The position numbers and the translations under genes were made by a program. Shown here piece by piece: positions 10,833 through 20,130 of a stretch of 64,000 nt of DNA (positions are counted from its first letter, which is position 1; every line of letters starts with the position of its first letter). The notes under the pieces were generated by a model, which was not told the origin of the DNA, searched no databases, and was given only the letters and a program-made list of their open reading frames with translations. The DNA lies in contig JANQBS010000147.1 in NCBI GenBank assembly GCA_033085395.1, forward strand, positions 1 to 64,000, given 5' to 3'. Source of the DNA: Xanthoparmelia taractica. Its lineage: Eukaryota; Ascomycota; Lecanoromycetes; Lecanorales; Parmeliaceae.

Positions 10833-11793
10833 TGTGGATGCAGAGCCAATTGTTCAATTGATAAGCAATGCTGCGATTGAAACTCGCTCTCGAAGAAGGA
10901 TACTGCATTGACAGAAGAAACGAATAATATATAAGATAGTGAGCTGTAAGCAAGTCTTACTGGGATTACTTATTCCCTTAGGGGCCGCGGTACATGTGGC
11001 GGATCTTATCTGATAAATTGCCTTACTCAAGGCTTAGCGGTCAATTCCGATTAGGGCGGCTCTATAACTATCTTGCTGGAGACCCTGAAAGTGATTCTGT
11101 TAAGAGCGGCACTGGCCGGATACTGTCGTACAGAGATTTTTGTGATTGGACACAGACATTACCAGCCCTGACATCCGCTCGTATCAGGCGCATGTCCGAT
11201 TTGCTCGCGTGGCATCCGAGATCTTGACGAAGTAGTCTCGACTGAGAGCTATCTCAGCCTTCAAAACCGGGCTTCCGGCTACTGATTTTAACCATCACAG
11301 TACTTGCCCTTCCAAACTCTCCACCTGATAAGGCCGTTCAAGCTTAGGGGCAGGCGAAACCGAGGTTCGATCTAGCGTTTGCTCTGCTACAACAACTGCA
11401 GACAATACTTGAATTCGTGCTCAGGGTCATGGGTACTCCACTCCTCGATACGCCTTTCATAGAGAAGCCTGATCGAAGTTTTGATTTACTGGATCTAGCA
11501 TTAAACCAACCAGTCATTGTTTAAAGTTAGTATTTTAAAGAGCTGTTTCGTCAAAATAGCCAAATCCCGATGTGAAAAAGGAACAAGTCGTCAAAATCTT
11601 CTGGCCTTACGCTAATATGTCTCGTCATAGTAACAAGGGCATAATGGTGGCTGTACAAAGAGAGGGTGCTCAGGGGAAACAAATTGATCAAGATATGGAT
11701 TTGAGTTGTAGTGGTAGCAGATGTGATTGAAAATATCGTACAGTCTCTCTCAACAACGATGGACCACTGACAATTCAGGAACACGCTCCCTCA
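10833..11793. other. Intergenic, nothing recognised
   Basis: The start side of the thioesterase gene (its promoter) lies just right of 10,832. A 77-codon frame at 10,994-11,227 has no motif and I do not support it as a gene. Confidence 0.5.
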
Positions 11794-12381
11794 TCAATCA
11801 CCCTCCACGGGGCCCGGCGCAATCCTCTGCAACATAGACAAACTAATATACAAAAGTACATTCGTCTCCGGATGCCAAAACTCCGCATTAAATTGTACCG
11901 TAAACCCTCTCCTCACATTATCCAACAGCGTCTCAACAACCATCCAAATTCCCCACCAATCCATCCCTTGGGTGGGATCGGCGACCCTGATCGCCAAAAA
12001 CACGCTGCCGAGACTAAACGTGAATGCGTTCATGGTGTTGCTGGACAGCTCCCGGGCGATCCGGCGGAGACATTTAATGTAGAATTCTTCGAGGACGGAG
12101 GCGGCGACTTGGATGGGGATGATGAAGCTGTGGTATGGGCGGTACTTGACAACCCAGCCGTAACTGGTTGTGATATCTATGGGTCCTGGGTTGGGAGGCC
12201 CGCGTTTGGTGAGGGTATCTATAGGGGTTTGAATGTCGACGGACGGAGAGGGAAATTCTGGCGAGACATGATTGTGATCGATTGGAAACTCAGATGGAGC
12301 TTGGTTCACCGAATAAGGGTCGAAGGGGGATGTTACCGCTACCGCAGCTAGGAGGAGAACCGTAACAACACACCCGTTCAT
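11794..12381 (-). CDS. Small secreted protein, unknown function
   Basis: 195 codons from the chosen ATG at 12,381. An in-frame ATG lies 36 codons upstream, but the downstream one starts a clean signal peptide (MNGCVVTVLLLAAVAVTS), so I prefer it. After the signal comes a Pro/Ser-rich stretch with a possible KR processing site (TLTKRGPP, about residue 58), then a folded-looking domain with SYGWVVKYRPYHSFIIPI, an amphipathic helix, FTFSLGSVFLAIRV, MDWWGIWMVVETLLDNV and FNAEFWHPETNVLLYI. There is only one Cys after the signal peptide, so it is not a typical Cys-rich effector. Its layout and the W-x-x-x-x-x-V-E/R-x-L-L segment resemble the protein at 29,268-29,807; they may belong to one fungal family. 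No function is claimed. Confidence 0.65.
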   Translation of the reverse strand: MNGCVVTVLLLAAVAVTSPFDPYSVNQAPSEFPIDHNHVSPEFPSPSVDIQTPIDTLTKRGPPNPGPIDITTSYGWVVKYRPYHSFIIPIQVAASVLEEFYIKCLRRIARELSSNTMNAFTFSLGSVFLAIRVADPTQGMDWWGIWMVVETLLDNVRRGFTVQFNAEFWHPETNVLLYISLSMLQRIAPGPVEGD

Positions 12382-12684
12382 TTGAAGAGCTCTTCTGCCT
12401 CTCCAGTTGAAAATCTTAAAGTCGTGTCCTGGACTCTTCGGAGCTGTCTGATGGACGCGCGAGGTATGCTCTATAAAAGTCGAGCGCATTGCGGCAAAGC
12501 GCTTATAACAATGGCATTTTGTTGCAGCTCAATCAAACAGCATGATGTGGGTCATGATACTATTGGCTGCGTAATAGGCGATGTAGCCACGCTCTTTCCG
12601 TTTGCCCAATATTTCAAAAGAGCACAGACCTACGAAAGCTCAAGTACGGCTTCTCCCGCCTAGCTACCCGGCCCTTCCGCAACC

Positions 12685-13680
12685 TCAGGCTATCTGTCTC
12701 CTCTCCATTTGTACCTCAGCAGCTGGTCCAATCTCCTCCTTCGAGTATTCCGTCACCGTCACACGCCTCCACCTCACGAAAGCCATACAGACCAATCCAC
12801 CGCCTGTAGCAAAAAGTTATACGCAGTAACATTTAGCTGCGACAGGCCCGGCCGCTTCCGTTTCGAAAGAAGTCGCAATGCCGCCCGTCAGGAACCCCTT
12901 TGTTAGCCCTGCGAGTCGAGCCAGTCCTTCAGGATTGTTGGTGAAAGTGGCAAGGATCCATTGCGCGGTCACTTGGCACTAAGGTAAAAGATTTTAGCGA
13001 TCAGTCTATCATATGTAGGGGGAATTTACGATCACCAAGCTCGTTCCGAAGATGAGGTTGAGGATGAAGCACCACCAAAGCGCCCATCTGCCCAGCCGAG
13101 CACGGACTGAGAGGGCCTTGCAGGTTTTTGTACAGCCAGACCGTAACCCCAATCCAGCCTGCTATGAGGGTGACCCTGACAGCCGCTAATGAGGCGGGGG
13201 CTTGAGTGCGGTGACTTCCGACCTTTTATGATCCAGCAAAATACCAACCCAGATGGCACCGATAATATAAATCAGGTCGGAACAGACAGGGTTGAGAGAG
13301 CGTGTCCCAATGGTCGAAGTTTAAGGATGCGTGAGACCATACAGATTTATTCTCTGCCGATCAAGGGCAAATCGGGACGACTGCACTCACAATTAAGGTT
13401 GAGAAGAAAATCAAGACTATTTCGCATCTAAACAAAGGATGAATATAGCTAGTAGCTTCTAATCTCTGAAAAGCTTACTCTTAGCTTTCAGCTCGTGCCA
13501 AAATCCCTCATGGAGATAGTGTGCCGGTGCTTTACCGTCCAGCCGCCAAGCTCGAGAAGAGGGTACAAGGGTAGAACAGGCCACAAAGAAACCTGAAGAC
13601 ATCAAGATTATGGAGACAACACTGGCAGCGACAGGTAGTCGATTAAGATTTATGCCAAAGTCAACTAGTGATCCCTGGGC
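12685..13680 (-). pseudogene. UNC-93-like / MFS (DUF895-type) permease, decayed and truncated
   Basis: Four minus-strand segments, in different frames, together follow the order of a fungal UNC-93-like permease. They are SLVDFGINLNRLPVAASV with LDGKAPAHYLHEGFWHEL (about 13,680-13,490, ending at a GTAAGC donor); IIGAIWVGILLDHKRSEVT (about 13,270-13,200); WALWWCFILNLIFGTSLV (about 13,090-13,030); and VTAQWILATFTNNPEGLARL with GIATSFETEAA and LNVTAYNFLLQAV (about 12,970-12,780). Frames change several times within TM segments and a TGA interrupts the last TM, so the gene is broken. The N-terminal half is absent: at about 13,680 the sequence passes directly into the DMFase-like relic on the other strand. 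The substrate is unknown. Confidence 0.6.
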
Positions 13681-13689
13681 ACCTATTCA

Positions 13690-15215
13690 CATCCGTAGGC
13701 CGGGTTGAGACACTGTTGGGCCAGGATTTTGCAGGTGATGTACCTTCCAACCAAGTCCGCGATGTTACCAGCAATCATCACCACCGTGCCTTCGTAGACG
13801 CACCAGCAAGAGCTATCACGGGCCATGACTGGGATGCCAGCCCGGAGGATTGGACGCGCGCTTCATACGGCTATGGTGCGATACATTCTCCACGATGACG
13901 ACTTGGATGATGCCGCTGGAGATACTAGTTCCGAGTTGCAGATTCCACCAAACCTGAGATCAGGCTGCTATGGCGTGTCGCTGGACGAGGGTACTACACA
14001 AGACATCATACCTTTGTTTGTTGGACCAGATCGGAGTATCGAGAAGCCTCCTCCTGTCACTCTGATAATGCCTACTCTTACGTAAATAGGTAAGCCAACT
14101 CGCCTCAATGAACGCTCATATGTATAATAGATCTCGGCAGCATATAGAACGAGTTTCTCTATGATGAGGTGAGAGAGACACATTCAGCAGACGAGAAGAT
14201 AAAGCAAGACAAATACTTTGACACCCTCGAAAAGCGTCCCAACCTTTTATTTCAAGATGACCATAGTGATGGGTCGGGCACTTGCCATTCCTCCTCTAAG
14301 CGACCGATCTTAGATATGAACATGAGACCTGACTACTCGTTGAGGGCCCATGGAGGCTCTCAGCGGTTTTCAGCCGAGCTCTAGTACATCAGCTTGCAAG
14401 GCTACGATCTGATCACAGATCACGACCTCGGCGAACATGATGCACCGCTACTGGAGCGATTTAAAGACATGCTCTCAGGCAGCGATCCAGAATACACAAC
14501 ATACAAGATGCTAGAATCCTATGCTTCCTTCCTGAAGGAGGGTGGTTACTTTATGCATCTTGCCGGCACTGCTGGGTGACTGCAGATGAGCTGTCGAGTA
14601 CCCATCGCATCGAAATTCGCCGTGCCGACTAAGGCTGCATAAGTGGTGGCTTACTCCCCGGCAACTGCATCACTCTCTTACCGGTGAAATAGGAGGCTTG
14701 TGATGACGAACCCCCTACCAGCTATTCGGCATTCGGTCAAACGCCATGCGGGTAGCTAACGGAGTCGGGGTACGGCATCACGGAAGAACTCGGGTCGGAT
14801 CCTGGACTGGCATTCCTTCCTCATAGCGCCGGACTCGAGATTGCTAGAACAATGGAATACATCGGACTGGTACAGCGAGCAGCATTGGAGACGAAATTGA
14901 CCGTCCTGACTACGACCTTGGGACACCGCGAAACGCCAACATCATCGCGACAAGTACAGGTGGTCGTTCGATGACTACCTTCTGTTCAACGAGGAGACCA
15001 TGTCTCTAATGACCAATACCACCAGCACGGGATCTGACAAGGTCCGAAGTGATATTGTTTGCTTTGAGACTGCTGCTGGAAGTGCGGTGTTCTCCATTGG
15101 CTCCAAGAACTTGGTCTGTGCATTGGCATGAAAGAGGTATCACAACAAGATTGCACAGATGACTGCAAATGTGCTACATGAGTTCATCCGCAGAGGAGAG
15201 ATGGCGAGGGCATAG
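13690..15215 (+). pseudogene. N,N-dimethylformamidase large-subunit-like protein, decayed
   Basis: Plus-strand segments in changing frames follow the DMFase beta-subunit order: APARAITGHDWDASPEDW, ASYGYGAIH then DDDLDDA, IPPNLRSGCYGVSL and DIIPLFVGP, PPPVTLIMPTLT, DGSGTCHSSSKRPILDMN, LQGYDLITDHDLGEHDAPL, MLSGSDPEYTTYKMLESYA, GGYFMHLAGTAG with WVTADEL in another frame, HRIEIRRAD, GEIGGL, and the C-terminal DIVCFETAAGSAVFSIGS followed by AQMTANVL. The enzyme hydrolyses N,N-dimethylformamide to dimethylamine and formate; fungal relatives are of unknown specificity. At least five frame changes and several stops show it is dead. The first 200 or so residues of the bacterial protein are not visible. 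It is divergent from, and abuts, the permease relic on the left. Confidence 0.72.
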
Positions 15216-15971
15216 AAGAATGTTTGCATATACTTGCAGCACGGTTGGATGATTATCACGATGAAGCAGGTATAAACAACAAGAAGACTGAGCGAGACCA
15301 GTTTGCACAGTATGATTGGCACGTGTCACTCAATTCGAAACGTCGCAACCGTGCAAGGGCAGCTATGAAGCAAATATCAGCGCAAAATACCTGCTTCTAC
15401 AACCTGGATTGAGCATGAAAGCTGTTAAGGCTAGGTGAGTTGGCATGAAGCCATGTAGAAGAATGTATAGAACAAAAAAGGGTGAGGACAAGATTTTGTG
15501 AATGATGTTATTTATAAGGGAAATGATAGACTATTGAATCTGACTTTATTTTATTTAGTTCAGAAGCTTTAAAATAGATTGCACTAAGACGCAATTTCGT
15601 GAATCCCTGGGTCGTGATTGGATTAGGGTTAGGGTTAGGGTTAAAATTCGCTGCCAAAAGGTAAATCTTCTTTGTAGATCTGAACTATCAAGCCCCTTGT
15701 CCCCTGTTCTGGCTTTATGAATTTGCCGGTTTGGGATTAGCATCATGGCGGTGCAGACTACCCAAGTACCTTAGTTAATACGCGAAGTTTCATGGAAAAA
15801 AAGAACACCTCCTTATGTTCCTGTCCTCTATCCACAAAATGCTGTATTAATAGTCATAGTAATATATTCTTGCCAACAACAGTCAATCCTTCCTGAGCTT
15901 TCCCCCCGGTCCCCAGTTGCGTCCTTTCGTTTTGTCGACCTCGAATCCCCTATTGCACCACCACCACAACC
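15216..15971. other. Intergenic with short interstitial telomeric repeat
   Basis: No gene is recognised. It holds a (TTAGGG)3 array at 15,623-15,643 (separate entry). The right part should contain the promoter of the four-TM protein at 15,972; CT-rich tracts occur between about 15,880 and 15,970. Confidence 0.55.
15623..15643 (+). repeat. Interstitial telomere-like array, (TTAGGG)3 plus TTA
   Basis: Three perfect TTAGGG units followed by TTA. This is the telomere repeat of most filamentous ascomycetes. Three units can arise by chance or as repair filler at a break; its position at the right edge of the gene graveyard is suggestive, nothing more. Confidence 0.75.
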
Positions 15972-17227
15972 ATGGCGCGTCCTTCCCGCTCCGCAATGTA
16001 CGCCGACGATGCCACCTTCCTATGGAAACCCATCCTGCGCTTCCTCGCCGTCCTCCTCGCCATCGTCGGAATCGGCACCACAGCCTGGGCCATGACATCG
16101 CACATCCACCGCCCCGCCAGCGACACAGGCACCAACTCTTCCGATAACAGTTACTATGACTACTACGGCGACTACTATGGCGACTACTTCCTCTTACCAT
16201 GGCAGTACATCAGCCTGGGGCTCTCCATCCTCTGGAACGTCGCCAACATCGCGACCTTGCTCGCGCGCAACCGCGCCATCCATCCCGGCGCCAACGTAGC
16301 GTGCGATCTGTTGCTGTGGCTCGGGCTGTTGGTTACGGGGGGGTTTGCGATGTTTGGCGCGACTGAGTATTTGTATTATTCTGCGTATAACGACTATAAT
16401 TACAGCAGCGGCTCGGCGTATGGGGGTGGTACGTACCCTAATGGGACGCAATACGAGTACACTGCGAACGGGACGACGGTTCCCGTGGCGGATACTCAAT
16501 GTGATGGCTTTGCGACTTGTGCTGAGAGGAATCAGTTTGTTAGCGCTATACATCATAAAGGGGTGGTGATCGTGGTAGGCGCCGCAATGGCATTTGTTGT
16601 TTTGTAAGCCTGCTTCTTTCAAATTTCTCCCCTGTTTATCTTCTCCTCCCCGGACTTTTCCCCCTTCACCTTCATTTTCAATCACTCCTCGCCCCTACAC
16701 CCCACTGATCCACACCAACCAGACTCCTCCATTTCGCCCTCTTCATCTCCGCCTGCCGCTACACCCACAACCGGCGGCACGTCAACACAAGCCGCCAAGC
16801 CCGCGCCATCACCGCCGAAGCGACCGAAATAGCCCGCCGCATGATCGCCGATATGACCGGTCCCAACGGCGGTTTCATCCCCATCAACCAAGCCCAGCAA
16901 GCAGGCAGCTACCAGCCAATCCAGCAGAGCGACCCAGGCGAGGCCATGGAAATGCGCCGGCAAGGGCAGCAGCCAAATAGGTCTCAGCCCGGGTACGACT
17001 ACCAGCCTGTGCAGCAAGGGGAGGTGGAGGAGGGTCAAGGGCAACAGCAAATGTCCCGCGAGGACGCAATGCAAAGGCGGTATGAGCAGTCAGGTCCAAG
17101 CTCGCCGATAGGAGAGTCTTCGGCCGCCGCCGTAAGGCAAGGCAAGCAGAGGGAGGGTGATGGGCCAAATGGGGAAACGCATCCGGCGTTTCGGAACGAT
17201 CCGGACGTAATCGCGACTGTAATGTAA
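15972..17227 (+). CDS. Four-TM fungal membrane protein with long polar C-terminal tail
   Basis: Two exons, 15,972-16,603 and 16,723-17,227, joined through a GTAAGC donor and a CAACCAG acceptor; the sum is 1,137 nt (378 residues). TM segments: about 18-41 (FLAVLLAIVGIGTTAWAM), 74-97, 107-128 and about 196-218, the last one crossing the intron (MAFVVL joined to LLHFALFISACRYT). This four-helix layout resembles the fungal MARVEL-like group, but I see no diagnostic motif. A loop between TM1 and TM2 is Tyr/Asp-rich (YYDYYGDYYGDYF), and the TM3-TM4 loop carries N-glycosylation sequons and two Cys. The cytosolic tail of about 160 residues is Gln/Pro-rich and probably disordered. Function unknown; location probably plasma membrane or endomembranes. 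Confidence 0.8.
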
Positions 17228-20130
17228 GAAGGGATCGGATTCCGACCCTTGGCCTTACTAAACGGATGTGTATATATTTTAATGGCGGTGTCTGTCATTG
17301 GGCTTGGGTTTTTGCATTTGGAATGCGCAGCATAGCGACGTGGACTACCATCTGAGTATTGAGGATTGTGGTACGTGGGTGGTTCGCGTTGGACATATAA
17401 GATACCCACTTATATATACTCTATAATCGTCTTGATCTTGACTGGACTTGTTTCTGTGGCCTGGCTCGGGCTTTGTCTGTGACATTCGAATAGCGGTGTT
17501 CGATTCGTACGTCTCCACGGAAAATCTCATGTCCATTGGCGCCTCGTACAGGGTGGTCGTTTTCCGTCTGTGGGCGTTCCTGGAGATGAGAGTGCTGTCT
17601 CAATTGGAAGATGCCAGCTGGATAATATTCCGCATGCGAGCATCACGGAGCCATCGAAATTTTCCGAGTGCGATTTGAGTACCGCGATCAAAGACTAGCC
17701 AGGCAAGATGAACCGAAGTTTTTCGGCCCATCGTGCACAGATCAGCGGACGATAAACAGCCTCGAACTTCAGAGCGAGCTCCAAGTATTGCACGAGTTCA
17801 ACGCTCTAATAGGACGCCGCAGTGTATTCGCCTGGACTTTTGATGCAATGTCTCATTATAGATTTTTTCTCACAGAGATATAACAAAAGCACAAAAGTAC
17901 AGAGACTGATTGCGGAGGAGGATTCAACATACCGCCTAACCACGCTCGACTCGCCTCTAGGTTGACCTGATCCCTTTCTATCGAATAGGATGAGGTCTTC
18001 GAGAACATTGACGGCAATACTCTTTCATCTAGCCACAGCATCATACCAAGCCAAGTTTAATCCGCGATCATCGCAAGGTCCTCTGAACATCACCTTTCAA
18101 TTGGCATCATTTTCCGTCCTTCTCGCAGCAAAGCAAGTTATTCTCTTCATTAACATTCCCAAAGCGCAGAACCATCCACCCCACCGTCTCTCTACCCATA
18201 CCGCCGCGCGTATACCCACCGAGATATCACTTTTCTGGGAACTGTGGAATCCAAGGCTGCATGACAGACTACCATTCACCCTTCATTGCCAGCTACGAAC
18301 TTCCCCCCTGCATAGACTTCGCCGGCATCTCCAGCAGCTCTGCACACGCTACGGATGAGAAGAAGACGAAGAAAAAAGGAAGAGGCTCAAAACAAAGAGT
18401 TCAAATGGTCTGAAGCTAAGATTCGTAGGAAACCAGATCACGGCGCCATTCGGATATAACGATGTAGCGGGACCAGCGAGGATGGTTCTATCTTGCCCGC
18501 AGAAACTTTTAACGCCGAGGATTAGGATATTAGTATCCGGATGAGCACAGGTTCAGAGAATAGGGGAAGGCGTATATGCTCTTTGCTAAAAACTGCACCA
18601 TGCGCGGCGAGGTGATAGGATAGACTGCACTCTATTGCTGTAATGATTTGGAGATATGGAGATGCGAGAGCCCGGATGATATAACCCTTTCTTATTGCAC
18701 AATATAATTTCTGAGTCCTTCAAGCGCACTCTGAGCTCAAATCCACACTGTTGGAAATGATGGTGACAGATGATGGCATGGCTACGAGAAAACTCGACCT
18801 ATCCATTGATTAGCCTGCGCACAGAACTTACGAATCCGTGGCAGAATTTATGGGAAAGATAAAGTATCTTTGCCACTCAAACCGAGATATCAGGTATCAT
18901 TATACATAGGGTTGTTGCTAGGATCTCGATATAAGTCAAAAGGATTCTCGTAAACTTTGCACATACGCTAATACAAGCCATAGAATAGGGCTGAGTAATG
19001 CCACATACGCATCGCCCTAGGAGGATATCTTGGTTCAGTAATCCATCGTCAGCCTTATCTTCGACTACCTCTATTCCTCGTACGAATTATATCCCTAAAT
19101 AATCCCTCCGGTCCCGTCTGACTCATCATCACGATCCTAAACCAGGGAACAGCGCAATATGCACCGGTCTGACAGCCGCCACAGACTTCATTCCTAAAAT
19201 GAACGTGGCCCCCTCCTATCCCCTCCAAAAAAAAAAAAAAACAAAAAAAAAAGAAAAAGAACGGAGAATGCCGAAAAGCGCAATAATAGCGAGCGCATGT
19301 ACTCTCGTTCCCTACCTATCAGATCTGAGTGAGATAATTAAGGTAAGGGCGATCAATCTCAGTAGTTACACACGGATCGTATGCAGGAACCGGAGTTGCA
19401 AACACGTATCGATTCGATAGATAAGCTGACAAACTCATGGAGTAGGAAGCAAGAAAGGAAGGAAGGAACACGAAAGCTGTTTAGGGCGTAGAGTAAGCCT
19501 CGCATGTCAAAATCAGCCCTTCTCAGCCCTCAATCCTTGGCGCGTAGGACCAAAAAGAAAAGTGTAACTCTGTCATTTCAATCAGGACCAATTTTAGGAT
19601 TTTGTTACAGTTGAAAGATGGAAACTTCGCTGATGGGAGCATGGAAAAATACGGGCTGCATCTTGTCAGAGTCTAAGCGATGCAACTCATATGATACAGA
19701 GGAGCCTGATGATCTAGCTAATCCTACAATATTACTTTGTTATTACGTACAGCGCTCTAAGACGAAAGGTAAAGGAGAGGCTGAGAAGGCGGCAAAATCC
19801 GACAGCATTCCTCCAATAGCACGTCCGCCATTCCACACGAGTCTTACAAAATGAGGAAAAGATAAAGTGACAGCAAAGAATTCCGAGAACATGCATCCCT
19901 CTTCCCAATCGCCATGTTTCGCTCAAGCAAATCCGCCCATCCCAAATCTGTGCGCGCCACGTGCTGTGCTTGTATACCCTTTGTAGCAAAAAAGGAGGAA
20001 AATAGGGTAAAGGAAGTGCGGGTTGTACAGGATTCTTACATTCCTCCCCCACCACACCACCTTCCCATCTCCGGCCCCCAAAACAGCCTCCACAGCCCCT
20101 CCCCCACCGCTTCAATCTTCCTCATTGCGC
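17228..20130. other. 2.9-kb region without a supported gene
   Basis: Only short frames are present. A 122-codon plus-strand frame at 17,990-18,358 starts with a hydrophobic stretch but becomes basic and low-complexity; I could not tie it to a family. An A-rich run lies at 19,228-19,260. The sequence next to 17,227 should be the 3' UTR of the four-TM gene, and that next to 20,131 the 3' UTR of the haloperoxidase. It may contain decayed genes, but nothing is recognisable. Confidence 0.5.

Noticed and set aside
13690..13830. Minus-strand reading with YEGTVVMIAGNIADLVGRY as permease N-terminus
   Set aside because: The same bases on the plus strand encode the conserved APARAITGHDWDASPEDW of the DMFase-like relic, so the minus-strand reading is a shadow.
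17990..18358. 122-codon ORF with hydrophobic start
   Set aside because: No TM pattern is sustained, the C-terminal half is basic low complexity, and no family is recognised.
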